Notes under the pieces: generated by a model
What the model was told of the DNA's origin: nothing
What the model saw: the letters and a program-made list of their open reading frames with translations, nothing else
Databases searched by the model: none
Origin: Microcoleus sp. FACHB-831
GTDB lineage: Bacteria; Cyanobacteriota; Cyanobacteriia; Cyanobacteriales; FACHB-T130
DNA length: 64,000 bases
Reading direction: 5' to 3'
Assembly (NCBI RefSeq): GCF_014695585.1
Contig: NZ_JACJON010000067.1
Coordinates: 62,001 to 126,000 of the forward strand
Made by a program: the position numbers and the translations under genes
In this document: piece after piece, positions 26,514 through 35,147 of the stretch
Position numbering within the stretch: position 1 is the first letter of the stretch
Layout: the number at the start of each line of letters is the position of its first letter

Positions 26514-27896
26514 TCATCTCGCCCCCAACGGGTTGCTCGCGATCGAGAGCGATCGCGAGCCAATGACTGTTAGCTGAAAGTCGCTGGAAGGGACAAAGGT
26601 GATTCCACGACGCACTGCTCGCACTGGTCGATCGTGGGCGATCGCCAACTGATAGCGCGACACGACAGTTGCCAGCACTAACTTCATTTCAAACATTGAA
26701 AGCGCCATACCAATGCAACTGCGGGTTCCGCCTCCAAATGGTAGATACTCATAGGGCGAAAACTTCTGGTTTAAAAAGCGTTCTGGTTTAAACTGGTCTG
26801 GCTCTGGATAAACTTCCGGGCGGCGGTGAGCTAAATAAATGCAGGGAACCAGTATCGCCCCTGGCTCAAATTCATAACCCTCCAATTGCACCGATTCTTT
26901 CACCAAGCGCGGCTGGGAAATTAGGGCAATTGGATAAACCCGCAGCGCTTCTTTACACACAGCAGTGAGATAGGGCAGTTGAGTAATAGCTACCGGATCG
27001 GCATTGCTACCGAGGGGGTCTAATTCCTTTAGCAACTTGTCCAGCACTTGTGGATGCCGATGAACCCAGTAGAAAGCCCAATTTAGACCCGACGCAGTGG
27101 TTTCATGGCCTAACAGTAGCAGAGTAATTAATTGATCGACTAACTCAACATCTGTCATGATCTCTCCCGCATCGTCACGCGCAGACATCAGCATCGAGAG
27201 GATGTCCCTTGCGTCGGGGTTGGGTTGGGCGCGGCGTTCGTTAATCTCAGCGTAAATTAGGGTTCTGATTTGCTGCTGCTGTCGTACAAACTTGCCCCAA
27301 GGACTCCAAGCGCCTAAGTCTTGCTGTAGTGGGGGGAAGAAAAACTGGGTGGAGTAAAGGTCAGAGGTGACTGACTCCAGCATATTACCGATCAGTTCTT
27401 TTAACTGTTGGTAACGCCATCCGGGGTTGAGGCCAAAAACCACTCGCAAGATTATTTCGAGCGAAATTTCTAACATCGGTTCTTGCATGGAGAGGGATGC
27501 GTTTGGTTTCCATTCCTGGATCGCTTCCCTGGCGATCGCGCAAATCAACTTACCATAAGTATGCAGTCGTTCCCCATGCAGGGCGGGCATCAGCAACTGG
27601 CGCTGGCGCTGGTGGCGCTGTCCATCTTGCATAATCAGGGATTGCTCTCCGGTCAGTGGTCGGAAAATATGAGTCACCTTGCCCAGTTCCAATTTTCCTG
27701 CCTGGGTAGTAAAAATTGATTGAATTGCCTGCGGGTGGCTGAAAAATACCACTGGTGGGGACTTGGGGCCGAGTACGCGCAGGGTAAAGGTATCTCCGTA
27801 ACGCTGGGCACACGTCTCTAGAAATCGGATAGGCTGGGCGGTGATTTGAAGCGTTTGCAGTAAAGACGGCAGTTGTGGGCCACTAGGCAATTTCAT
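26514..27896 (-). CDS. Cytochrome P450 (CYP110-like), coupled to menF
   Basis: A 460-residue heme monooxygenase. It shows the I-helix LLLLGHETTASGLNW, the K-helix ExxR in KEALRVYP, PERF in FKPERFL, and heme loop FGGGTRSCIGMAL with ligand Cys394. The segment SLIMQDGQRHQRQRQLLMPA matches the CYP110 family of cyanobacteria, some members of which hydroxylate fatty acids or terpenoids. The start is the ATG at 27894-27896, which overlaps the menF stop as ATGA, so translation is coupled to menF. An open frame extends further upstream but only through menF sequence. The coupling suggests a quinone or prenyl substrate (inference). Confidence 0.93.
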   Translation of the reverse strand: MKLPSGPQLPSLLQTLQITAQPIRFLETCAQRYGDTFTLRVLGPKSPPVVFFSHPQAIQSIFTTQAGKLELGKVTHIFRPLTGEQSLIMQDGQRHQRQRQLLMPALHGERLHTYGKLICAIAREAIQEWKPNASLSMQEPMLEISLEIILRVVFGLNPGWRYQQLKELIGNMLESVTSDLYSTQFFFPPLQQDLGAWSPWGKFVRQQQQIRTLIYAEINERRAQPNPDARDILSMLMSARDDAGEIMTDVELVDQLITLLLLGHETTASGLNWAFYWVHRHPQVLDKLLKELDPLGSNADPVAITQLPYLTAVCKEALRVYPIALISQPRLVKESVQLEGYEFEPGAILVPCIYLAHRRPEVYPEPDQFKPERFLNQKFSPYEYLPFGGGTRSCIGMALSMFEMKLVLATVVSRYQLAIAHDRPVRAVRRGITFVPSSDFQLTVIGSRSLSIASNPLGAR

Positions 27897-29317
27897 ACTA
27901 AGGCTTTGAGAAGTGCTTGGAGTTTTAGTTGAATTTCTGCGAGTTCTTTGTCTGGATCGGAACCTGCAACTATACCTGCTCCAGCATATAGTCTGGCTCG
28001 ACAATTATCTATCAGTGCCGACCGAATTCCTACTATAAATTCACTGTCGCCTCGATGATTTACCCAACCCAGAGGCGCAGCATACAAACACCTGTTGAAG
28101 CTTTCATAGCGGCGAATTTGCTTGCAGGCAATTTCTCTAGTATCGCCTGCAACTGCTGGGGTGGGATGGAGTTCCGCTACTATTTCTAAGGGATGCACGC
28201 CCGCAGGAACGCTGGCTCTAATCGGCGTCCATAAATGCTGGATGTTAGATAGTTTTAAAAGCAAAGGTAGCGGCATTCGTTGAGGGTTCAAGCCGAGTTT
28301 TGATAGGCGTTGGATAATAAAATCGCTGACGACGCGATGTTCGTGCCTTTCTTTTTCGCTTGTCAGTAAACCATCGGCAAAATATGCATCTTCTATTGCA
28401 GTTTTCCCTCGCGGCGCTGAACCAGCTAAGGCATCTGTCTCTAATTCTCTATTGTGTATCTTAATTAAGCGTTCTGGACTGGCACCTATAAAATTTTGTC
28501 CCTTGCCATTGCTTGTGGAAAAAACATAGCAATCGGGATGCATTATTCGTAAATTATTTAAAGAATGTACTAGGTTAAAGGGAGCATTCGCCGTTACATC
28601 AATAGCGTCTGATAAAACAATTTTGTTTATATGTTTACGGTTAATTGACTCTAACGCAGATACAACTGATGCCTTAAAGTTGTTATTAGCTTTTAGATCG
28701 GAATTTTTAAAATTATGTAGGCGCGGCCTGACAGGACTATTGACATTTTTGCTGATAGCCGAACTAATTGCTTGAAATTCTTCCCATATATTTTGTGATA
28801 GCAAATCGTAATTTACGTTAGAGTCAATTACGATATTGGCAACTACAACAGAGGAATTTTTTTTAGAAGATATCTGCCAGCGGGGTAGAAATATTGTAGC
28901 AGCTGGAAATGGCGAAGCATCGTGGAGATTGTCATCAAAAAACGTGAAGCTACAGAAGAAGTGAGGCCCAGAAAAAGGTAAGTTTAAGGTGCCCGTGCTG
29001 CTAGTTTTAGCGAGGCAAGAATTGATAAATTTTTGAGCTTGTGAGAAGCGATCGCTATGCGATAATTTTACCGATGTTGCGGTATCAATGGCAGCGATCG
29101 CTTCTCCTTGCGCTGGTTTTTCAAAGTAAAAATGCAATTGATCTGGCAGCGCGATCGCATCTAGAACCGCTAGGGGATCTATGGAGGGAATTTTTTGAGA
29201 AATACTGACGATTTGGGTATTGTCTTTTTCAACGCAGGTCTGCTTAAACGTTAAAAGAAACTGACGCAGATCCTGGCAGTCTTGAAACAGATTAGCGCAG
29301 TAGGGGGTGACTGTCAT
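27893..29317 (-). CDS. menF: Isochorismate synthase
   Basis: MenF isomerises chorismate to isochorismate, the entry step of phylloquinone synthesis. This 474-residue protein has the chorismate-binding fold in its C-terminal ~270 residues: KIVLSDAID, GASPERLI, DALAGSAPRG, SNIQHLWTPI, AELHPTPAVAG, YAAPLGWVNHRGDSEF, LYAGAGIVAGSDPDKELAE. The N-terminal ~190 residues are the variable region. The stop overlaps the P450 start (ATGA). It diverges from menA across a ~345-bp region. Separate from salicylate synthase or anthranilate synthase by context. Confidence 0.95.
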   Translation of the reverse strand: MTVTPYCANLFQDCQDLRQFLLTFKQTCVEKDNTQIVSISQKIPSIDPLAVLDAIALPDQLHFYFEKPAQGEAIAAIDTATSVKLSHSDRFSQAQKFINSCLAKTSSTGTLNLPFSGPHFFCSFTFFDDNLHDASPFPAATIFLPRWQISSKKNSSVVVANIVIDSNVNYDLLSQNIWEEFQAISSAISKNVNSPVRPRLHNFKNSDLKANNNFKASVVSALESINRKHINKIVLSDAIDVTANAPFNLVHSLNNLRIMHPDCYVFSTSNGKGQNFIGASPERLIKIHNRELETDALAGSAPRGKTAIEDAYFADGLLTSEKERHEHRVVSDFIIQRLSKLGLNPQRMPLPLLLKLSNIQHLWTPIRASVPAGVHPLEIVAELHPTPAVAGDTREIACKQIRRYESFNRCLYAAPLGWVNHRGDSEFIVGIRSALIDNCRARLYAGAGIVAGSDPDKELAEIQLKLQALLKALV

Positions 29318-29662
29318 AAAAATGAGGATAGCAAATTTTTCTTACGTTTGTTGCTCAAATCTGATTAAACATTGGTGTTCGTGGTATAGCTAGTAGAGCT
29401 TAGGCGTGGGAGTGGGGAACATCCTACCCTCGCCTTCCAAGCGGGAGACGCGAGTGCTGGGGGCTTCTCTACTACGCGATCGCGAGTCTCATATCCCTAG
29501 ACTGTCGCCTGGGTCTAGAACCTCATGTCGTCGCCAATGCCCCCAAAGCCATGTTGGCATACCACTTGCATTTCATGTTGTTGGGTCAGCGCGGATGGTT
29601 TTTTAGATAGCGACATTGAAATCATAGAACATTTGTTTTTGTAATTTAATCAAATTTGACTG
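29318..29662. other. menF-menA divergent intergenic region with possible IS605-type remnant
   Basis: Contains the two divergent men promoters, not resolved by eye. On the minus strand, 29472 down to 29412 reads AGAGAAGCCCCC, then a CTCGC/GCGAG hairpin, then GGATGTTCCCC. That layout resembles the right end of IS200/IS605 elements. No transposase frame survives. The remnant call is from pattern memory only. Confidence 0.35.
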
Positions 29663-30568
29663 ATGACTACAAGGTTTATTGAACAGCCAAATAGTAAGTT
29701 GTGGATGGCAGCAATTAAGCCACCTATGTACAGCGTTGCCATTATTCCAATTTGGGTGGGTACGGCTGTGGCTTATGCAGAAAGTAAAGTACTTCACGCA
29801 GCAATATTTTCGACCTTTTTAATGTCAGCAATTTTGATTATTGCATGGCTGAATCTTAGCAACGATGTATTTGATTCCGAAACTGGGATTGATAAGAATA
29901 AAGCCCACTCGCTTGTAAACTTGACAGGAAACAAATCTTTAATTTTCTGGCTGGCCAATCTATTTCTAGTTTTGGGCATAGTGGGTATAGTGGCGATCGC
30001 CTGGTTACAGCAAGACTTCACTGTAATTGCCCTAGTTCTACTGTCTTGTGCTTTGGGATACAGCTACCAAGGGCCTCCCTTTCGTTTAGGCTACCAGGGT
30101 TTGGGGGAAATTATTTGTTTTATCTGCTTTGGTCCCATAGCTATTGCGGCGGCATACTACAGTCAAACCGCAACTTGGTCAAAAATCGGTCTGGCAGCAT
30201 CGGTTATTGTGGGAATTACTACCTCGTTAATTTTGTTTTGCTCCCATTTTCACCAAGTTGCTGATGATTTGGCAGCAGGAAAAAAATCTCCCATTGTCCG
30301 GCTGGGGACGGAAAAATCTGCCCAACTCTTACCCTGGTTTTGTGGTAGTATTTACGCGCTGACCGTGCTATTTGTGTCATTAGGATTTTTCCCCATCTGG
30401 ACGTTACTCATTTTTGCAAGTTTGCCCTTTGCCGTGCAGTTATGCCAGCACGTCGGGAAATTTCACAATCAGCCAAAAGACGTTAGTAACTGCAAATTCA
30501 TCGCCGTAAAATTGCATTTTTGGAGCGGGTTGCTGTTAGCGTTGGGCTTTATTCTGCCGATGGGGTGA
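29663..30568 (+). CDS. menA: 1,4-dihydroxy-2-naphthoate phytyltransferase
   Basis: An integral membrane UbiA-family prenyltransferase that attaches the phytyl chain to DHNA, giving demethylphylloquinone. The 301-residue protein has about nine hydrophobic segments. The first Asp-rich prenyl-diphosphate motif is NLSNDVFDSETGID; the second region is FHQVADDLAAGKKSPIVRLG. In cyanobacteria the product supplies photosystem I. The stop codon shares one base with the menC start (TGATG), so menA-menC-menE form a tightly packed operon. Start ATG follows a weak Shine-Dalgarno site. Confidence 0.96.
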   Translation: MTTRFIEQPNSKLWMAAIKPPMYSVAIIPIWVGTAVAYAESKVLHAAIFSTFLMSAILIIAWLNLSNDVFDSETGIDKNKAHSLVNLTGNKSLIFWLANLFLVLGIVGIVAIAWLQQDFTVIALVLLSCALGYSYQGPPFRLGYQGLGEIICFICFGPIAIAAAYYSQTATWSKIGLAASVIVGITTSLILFCSHFHQVADDLAAGKKSPIVRLGTEKSAQLLPWFCGSIYALTVLFVSLGFFPIWTLLIFASLPFAVQLCQHVGKFHNQPKDVSNCKFIAVKLHFWSGLLLALGFILPMG

Positions 30569-31536
30569 TGCAATATCGGTTCGATTTTCGGCCTTATCGG
30601 CGTCACTTCAAGCGTCCCCTACAAATTAGCAAAGGCATCTGGGATATCCGCGAGGGCATTATCCTCCGTCTTACCGATGAGAATGAAAAAATCGGATTTG
30701 GAGAAATTGCCCCGCTTTCCTGGTTTGGCTCGGAAACTTTTGCAGATGCTTGGGATTTTTGTCGCGAACTGCCGAATAAAATTACAGCGGAAACAATTTT
30801 TTCTATTCCAGCGGCTCTCCCTGCTTGTCAGTTTGGCTTTGAATCAGCTTTAGATTTGGCATTAGTTAATAATTCCCCCTCTAAAATCAAAAATCTAAAC
30901 GCTCAAATTACTTACAGTGGCTTATTGCCTGCTGGGGAAGCAGTTTTAAATCAATGGCAACCACTTTGGGAGCGGGGATATCGTACTTTTAAATGGAAGA
31001 TTGGGGTTGCCCCAATTCAACAGGAACTCAATATTTTCAACCAACTGATTCAGTCAATCCCGGAATCGGTGAAATTGCGATTAGATGCCAATGGGGGGCT
31101 AAGCTGGGAAGAGACAAATGCATGGCTCAACGTTGGCGATCGCGCGAGCTATATCGAATTTATAGAACAACCCCTCCCCATAAATAAATTTGCGGCTATG
31201 TTGGAATTGGCCGGCCAGCATTCTACCCCCATAGCCTTGGATGAATCTGTTGCTACAATTGAGCAATTGCAAGCTTGCTATCAACAGGGTTGGCGCGGTA
31301 TTTTTGTCATTAAGCCCGCGATCGCTGGTTCCTCATCCAGGTTGCGCCAATTCTGCCAACAGCATACAATTGATGCTGTTTTTTCCTCTGTATTTGAAAC
31401 TCCTATTGGCAGACAGGCTGCGCTACAGTTGGCGGCTGAACTGTCGAGACGCGATCGCGCAGTAGGATTTGGCGTCAACCACTGGTTCGACGAAGATGAT
31501 GAAACCAGCTTTGAGAACTTATGGAATCGCCTCTAG
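30568..31536 (+). CDS. menC: o-Succinylbenzoate synthase
   Basis: An enolase-superfamily enzyme that dehydrates SHCHC to o-succinylbenzoate. The 322-residue protein shows catalytic Lys in FKWKIGV, metal ligands in RLDANGGLSWEE, EFIEQPL and ALDESVATIEQ, and the second Lys in FVIKPAIAGS. The start is the ATG at 30568-30570, overlapping the menA TGA by one base. A frame open further upstream runs through menA and is not used. Its 3' end overlaps menE by 16 bp, so three consecutive men genes are translationally linked. Confidence 0.96.
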   Translation: MQYRFDFRPYRRHFKRPLQISKGIWDIREGIILRLTDENEKIGFGEIAPLSWFGSETFADAWDFCRELPNKITAETIFSIPAALPACQFGFESALDLALVNNSPSKIKNLNAQITYSGLLPAGEAVLNQWQPLWERGYRTFKWKIGVAPIQQELNIFNQLIQSIPESVKLRLDANGGLSWEETNAWLNVGDRASYIEFIEQPLPINKFAAMLELAGQHSTPIALDESVATIEQLQACYQQGWRGIFVIKPAIAGSSSRLRQFCQQHTIDAVFSSVFETPIGRQAALQLAAELSRRDRAVGFGVNHWFDEDDETSFENLWNRL

Positions 31537-32885
31537 ACTATATCAATAAACGCGCTAAGGATGATTGGCTGATTGCTTATGACACCAAGGGACACTTATA
31601 TCATCGCGCCTCTGTAAAGTTTATTCGTTTTACTTGCCAAAATTTTCAGCAGTTAACACTATTTAAAAAACCGCGTATAAACGACAAAACTTTACTATCC
31701 TGGCCAGACCAAGTAAAATTTTTAGGGCATTTCATAGGTGCTTGTGCCGCTGGAAATCCAATTTTTTTAATGAATCCAAATTGGGCTAAAAGTGAAATTG
31801 AACAAGTTACTCATTTAGTGGAATCAAACCACCATCTCAGAAATATCCACAATTGGATTATGATTCCCACTGGTGGTTCATCGGGGAAAATGCGTTTTGC
31901 CATCCATACTTGGGAAACATTGATGGCATCGGTGCAAGGCTTTCAACAGTATTTTCAGGTATCTCAAATCAATTCCTTTTGTGTATTGCCGCCTTATCAC
32001 GTCAGCGGTTTAATGCAATTCATGCGCTCCTTCACTACCGGGGGCAAGTTGGTTATTATGCCGTCAAAAACACTAGAGCTTGGTGTCAAATGTGACATTA
32101 ATCCAGAAGATTTTTTCATATCCTTAGTGCCAACTCAGCTGCAACGTCTCTTACAAAATCCAGAATTAACCGCCTGGTTAGCCAAATTTAAAACAGTGCT
32201 TCTGGGGGGCGCACCAGCTTGGCGAGAACTTCTGGAAGACGCGAGGCGCCACAAAATTAGGGTAGCGCCTACTTACGGTATGACCGAAACAGCATCACAA
32301 ATTGTCACTCTCAAACCTGAAGATTTCCTCAACGGCAATAATAGCGCTGGCCACGTTTTACCCCATGCAAAAGTAACAATTCGCAGTGAAAGTGGCGAAA
32401 TATTAGGCACTAATAAAACCGGGATTATTAATATTGCGGCTGATTCGCTAGCACTTGGTTATTATCCAGAATTTTTTAGCAACCAGCAGCATTTTCAGAC
32501 AGATGATTTAGGCTTTATTGACGATCGAGGTTATTTAAACGTTGTTGGTCGTAACAGCAATAAAATCATTACTGGGGGTGAAAATGTGTTTCCGCCTGAA
32601 GTGGAAGCTGCGATTAGAGAAACTAACCTGGTTGCTGATGTTTGCGTGATTGGCGTGCCGGATTTTCAGTGGGGACAAGCTGTTACGGCTGTTTATGTCG
32701 CTAACACTTCCGCTGTTTCTGCTGAGATATTGCAAGCCGCGATCGCTTCTAAATTAACTAAATACAAGCACCCTAAATATTGGTTACAGGTTGAAAGTTT
32801 GCCCCGCAACGCTGGAGGTAAACTCAACCAAGATGAGCTAAACAAAATTATCGTTAAATCCCGTATAATTCCTAGCAAAAAATAG
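31521..32885 (+). CDS. menE: o-Succinylbenzoate-CoA ligase
   Basis: An ANL-superfamily adenylating enzyme that activates o-succinylbenzoate to its CoA ester, feeding MenB. The 454-residue protein shows the P-loop MIPTGGSSGKMRF, PTYGMTETASQIV, DDLGFIDDRGYLNVVGR, IITGGENVFPPEVEAAI and the C-terminal catalytic Lys in NAGGKLNQDEL. Slightly shorter than typical acyl-CoA ligases, as is usual for MenE. The ATG lies inside the last codons of menC. It is the last gene of the menACE operon; an unrelated small membrane protein gene follows after 56 bp. Confidence 0.96.
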   Translation: MESPLDYINKRAKDDWLIAYDTKGHLYHRASVKFIRFTCQNFQQLTLFKKPRINDKTLLSWPDQVKFLGHFIGACAAGNPIFLMNPNWAKSEIEQVTHLVESNHHLRNIHNWIMIPTGGSSGKMRFAIHTWETLMASVQGFQQYFQVSQINSFCVLPPYHVSGLMQFMRSFTTGGKLVIMPSKTLELGVKCDINPEDFFISLVPTQLQRLLQNPELTAWLAKFKTVLLGGAPAWRELLEDARRHKIRVAPTYGMTETASQIVTLKPEDFLNGNNSAGHVLPHAKVTIRSESGEILGTNKTGIINIAADSLALGYYPEFFSNQQHFQTDDLGFIDDRGYLNVVGRNSNKIITGGENVFPPEVEAAIRETNLVADVCVIGVPDFQWGQAVTAVYVANTSAVSAEILQAAIASKLTKYKHPKYWLQVESLPRNAGGKLNQDELNKIIVKSRIIPSKK

Positions 32886-32941
32886 CTTGGAGCCTGCCAA
32901 ATTTATTAATAAGTTGCAGTTAATTATTTAAATTTAAGTTT

Positions 32942-33280
32942 ATGACTAGACGAAAGCCAATATTAGGATTTCTATTTGCATCAATTTATAGTCTCATTAC
33001 AGCATTTGTAATAATTTATGTTGCTATCTTCTGTAACTTTAAAGTTTTAACAGGCGGATTGATGCTGTTTATGCCTGTCTTCCCCTGGATATTAATTTTA
33101 ATATTTATATTAAAACCTGGGACTGGCTGGCTTTTAGGTGTTGCCTATATATTATCTTTTGTATTGAATTTTATAAGTTTTTATATAATAGGTTTATTAC
33201 TACAAAAAAGATTAACTAAGAAAAAGAAAATTATAATAATTAAAAAACGCAAGACAAGTTACGATTTGACTCGTTTATAG
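32942..33280 (+). CDS. Small membrane protein, unknown function
   Basis: A 112-residue protein with three predicted transmembrane helices (about residues 8-30, 35-55, 62-85) and a very Lys-rich C-terminal tail (QKRLTKKKKIIIIKKRK). The coding sequence is A/T-rich compared with its neighbours, which could mean recent acquisition or weak selection. It follows menE on the same strand but shows no recognised family. The next gene, a thioesterase, is convergent and ends 11 bp away. Confidence 0.65.
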   Translation: MTRRKPILGFLFASIYSLITAFVIIYVAIFCNFKVLTGGLMLFMPVFPWILILIFILKPGTGWLLGVAYILSFVLNFISFYIIGLLLQKRLTKKKKIIIIKKRKTSYDLTRL

Positions 33281-33291
33281 AAAATATAAAA

Positions 33292-33714
33292 TTAGCAATC
33301 TATCTCGTTACTCCACTGTCTCAACCATTGCACTATTTCCTGTGTTAGTGGTGTTTTAGTTCTGTTAACTGAATCTATACAGACGTGCTTGGTAATTGCC
33401 TTAGCAATAACTTGCTCTGAGGAAACCGGAAAAATTTGATAAACAGTGTCAAACTTTGACTCATTAAGCTGTTGGGGTTTTAGCTGAATGACGGTGCGAT
33501 CGCCGCAAAACATAGGGCGATAAAAATCTACGCTGGCATGAACAATAGGAATGGCAACAGCTGGATTGCTAAAAAATGACTTAAGATTAAGTCCTGATGC
33601 TGCTAGCGATTCCTCATAGGCTTCGTGACATAGTGCCAAGACATTGGCAAAGTAGACGACACCAGCAGCATCGGTATCTTGAAATCGAATAGTTCGGGTG
33701 TAAGTAAATGGCAT
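33292..33714 (-). CDS. 1,4-dihydroxy-2-naphthoyl-CoA thioesterase (hotdog fold)
   Basis: A 140-residue 4-hydroxybenzoyl-CoA thioesterase-type hotdog protein. It shows the catalytic segment RFQDTDAAGVVYFANVL (Asp13 or Asp15), AYEESLAASG, VHASVDFYRPMFCGD and FDTVYQIF. It resembles the cyanobacterial Slr0204-type enzyme that hydrolyses DHNA-CoA to DHNA just before MenA, as known from Synechocystis. Its place beside menACE supports that role over a general acyl-CoA thioesterase. The gene is convergent with the small membrane protein gene. Confidence 0.9.
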   Translation of the reverse strand: MPFTYTRTIRFQDTDAAGVVYFANVLALCHEAYEESLAASGLNLKSFFSNPAVAIPIVHASVDFYRPMFCGDRTVIQLKPQQLNESKFDTVYQIFPVSSEQVIAKAITKHVCIDSVNRTKTPLTQEIVQWLRQWSNEIDC

Positions 33715-33763
33715 TCAATGTTTTAGATACCTGGCTAAGAGCAACAATACACCCCAGGCAATC

Positions 33764-33798
33764 AAAAAAGAAGCGCCTAAACAAATTTGTTTAGGCGC
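33764..33798 (-). terminator. Rho-independent terminator of the ferritin-like gene
   Basis: A perfect 26-bp palindrome (33773-33798, arms GCGCCTAAACAAA / TTTGTTTAGGCGC) is followed on the minus strand by TTCTTTTTTG. It sits 9 bp after the ferritin-like stop codon. Confidence 0.9.
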
Positions 33799-33807
33799 AG
33801 ACGAAAT

Positions 33808-34467
33808 TTAGACTTTAATCACCCAATCCTTGCGGGTGTCAGCGCTGATAAAAGAAGCAGGAACGTAATCGATATTCACTCCCAGCGACTTGAAAGCGGC
33901 GCGAATCGCCGTCGCGTGGGAAGCCTCAACGGTGCCGATGCTTGCGCCTGCGGAGATTAGGGCTGGAGTTTTCAATTTACCAACTTCACGTGCATAAGCG
34001 ATCGCGGCGTCAACTTCTAAGGCGAGTGCTAACTTAGCTACGTTCACATCTGAATCGATATTGCCTTCACCCGCTTTGATATAGGAAGAAAGATCGTAGC
34101 TGGATTTTGACATCACCGGGGTTCCACCCAAACTTTTGACCACCTTTGCTAGAGTATCGCGATGGTTCTTGTGATCGGCTTGGTTGCGTAGTGCAAGCGC
34201 CAAAACAGCCTTGCCAACATCGGTGTCACTCAGCTTAGTCGCAGCAAAGCTGTATGCCCAGATAGCTTGATGCTCGTAAAACAGGGCATTGTTGAGAATG
34301 GCAGCATCATTTTTCATGTCCTGCTTGGATGCAGCCCCAGCACGATCGGCGATCGCCGTCAGCCCCAAAGCACTGGCAACACCAGTCGCAGCCCCTGTCA
34401 TAATAATTCCGCGACGTGAGAACGATCTGCGGCTGCGCGGGGATGTGTTGACGAATTCGTTATCCAT
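33808..34467 (-). CDS. Tat-exported ferritin-like domain protein
   Basis: A 219-residue protein. The N-terminus is a twin-arginine-type signal: two RR pairs (SPRSRRSFSRRGIIMTG) and an Ala-rich hydrophobic stretch ending near ADRAGA. The mature part is a four-helix ferritin-like (Ferritin_2) domain with Glu/His residues on helices: NNALFYEHQAIWAYSF, NQADHKNHRDTL, ALEVDAAIAYAREVG, VEASHATAIRAAF. It could bind di-iron or zinc in the periplasm; the metal is not shown. I chose the ATG at 34465-34467 because the upstream frame overlaps the divergent sigma-factor gene and lacks signal features. It sits directly downstream of an ECF11-type promoter candidate and likely belongs to that sigma regulon. 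Confidence 0.88.
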   Translation of the reverse strand: MDNEFVNTSPRSRRSFSRRGIIMTGAATGVASALGLTAIADRAGAASKQDMKNDAAILNNALFYEHQAIWAYSFAATKLSDTDVGKAVLALALRNQADHKNHRDTLAKVVKSLGGTPVMSKSSYDLSSYIKAGEGNIDSDVNVAKLALALEVDAAIAYAREVGKLKTPALISAGASIGTVEASHATAIRAAFKSLGVNIDYVPASFISADTRKDWVIKV

Positions 34468-34503
34468 GTTGATGTGTCTTCTTCTAAACAGGCAATCTAA
34501 ACT

Positions 34504-34533
34504 TAAATACGCTGACTCATTCAGCTTGGATCT
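34504..34533 (-). promoter_or_regulatory. Candidate ECF11-type promoter of the ferritin-like gene
   Basis: On the minus strand AGATCC (34533-34528) is followed by an 18-base spacer and TATTTA (34509-34504). ECF11/RpoE promoters have TGATCC, an N18 spacer and a TA-rich -10, as I recall. Transcription would start near 34497, ~30 bp before the ATG. Confidence 0.55.
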
Positions 34534-34542
34534 ATCTTTTTG

Positions 34543-35109
34543 ATGACGACGCCGCCATTTATCGATGAAATCTCTATCTTGGAGAGGATCGCCCAGCAAG
34601 ATCAAACCGCGCTGGGTGAACTCTACGACCGCTACGCCAGCGTACTCTACGCTGTTGCCTTGAAAATAGTAGGGTCTGCGGAAGAAGCTGAGGAAGTAGT
34701 TCTTGATGTTTTCTCCCAGGTATGGCGAACAGCGAAAAACTACGACTCCAAGCGTGGGCGCGTTGATGGTTGGTTGTTCATGCTTACCCGCAGTAGGGCG
34801 CTGGATCGGCTGCGTGCGTTGAAGCGGACTGCACGGGCCGCAGATGCTTCAATAGAAGCAGAAGGAATAAAATTCCCCCAGGCATATACGTCTCCAGAAC
34901 AAGATTTGTTAATTGAGGAGCGGCGCGATCGCGTGCAAGCTGCTATTAACCAACTCCCATGCGAGCAACGGGAGGTTATAGAGTTGGCATATTTCAAAGG
35001 ACTAACCCATGTAGAAATCGCCGCTTATACTGGTAAGTCTCTGGGGACGGTAAAAACCAGAATTCGCTTAGGACTCAGAAAGCTGCGAGATGCCCTCGGC
35101 TCTCTGTAG
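34543..35109 (+). CDS. ECF-type RNA polymerase sigma factor
   Basis: A 188-residue sigma-70 family factor with only regions 2 and 4. Region 2: LGELYDRYASVLYAVALKIV, AEEVVLDVFSQVWRTA, RVDGWLFMLTRSRALDRLRA. Region 4: QLPCEQREVIELAYFKGLTHVEIAAYTGK, SLGTVKTRIRLGLRKLRDAL. A cupin anti-sigma gene starts 38 bp downstream, the arrangement of the ECF11 RpoE-ChrR group, which responds to singlet oxygen in Rhodobacter. The divergent gene has a matching promoter candidate. I start at ATG 34543; a TTG lies one codon upstream. Confidence 0.94.
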   Translation: MTTPPFIDEISILERIAQQDQTALGELYDRYASVLYAVALKIVGSAEEAEEVVLDVFSQVWRTAKNYDSKRGRVDGWLFMLTRSRALDRLRALKRTARAADASIEAEGIKFPQAYTSPEQDLLIEERRDRVQAAINQLPCEQREVIELAYFKGLTHVEIAAYTGKSLGTVKTRIRLGLRKLRDALGSL

Positions 35110-35147
35110 TTGGGCCGCGCTAGTATCAAACTATATGAGAGCCAGAT

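Noticed and set aside
27897-28004. Upstream extension of the P450 frame
   Set aside because: It runs through menF coding sequence; the ATG at 27894-27896 with the ATGA overlap is the natural start.
29406-29606. 66-codon plus-strand frame between menF and menA
   Set aside because: No motif or start signal; the DNA looks like a decayed repeat or IS end on the other strand.
30520-30567. Upstream extension of the menC frame
   Set aside because: It lies inside menA; the TGATG junction gives the start at 30568.
34468-34605. Upstream extension of the ferritin-like frame
   Set aside because: It overlaps the divergent sigma-factor gene and would bury the Tat signal; the ATG at 34467 fits better.
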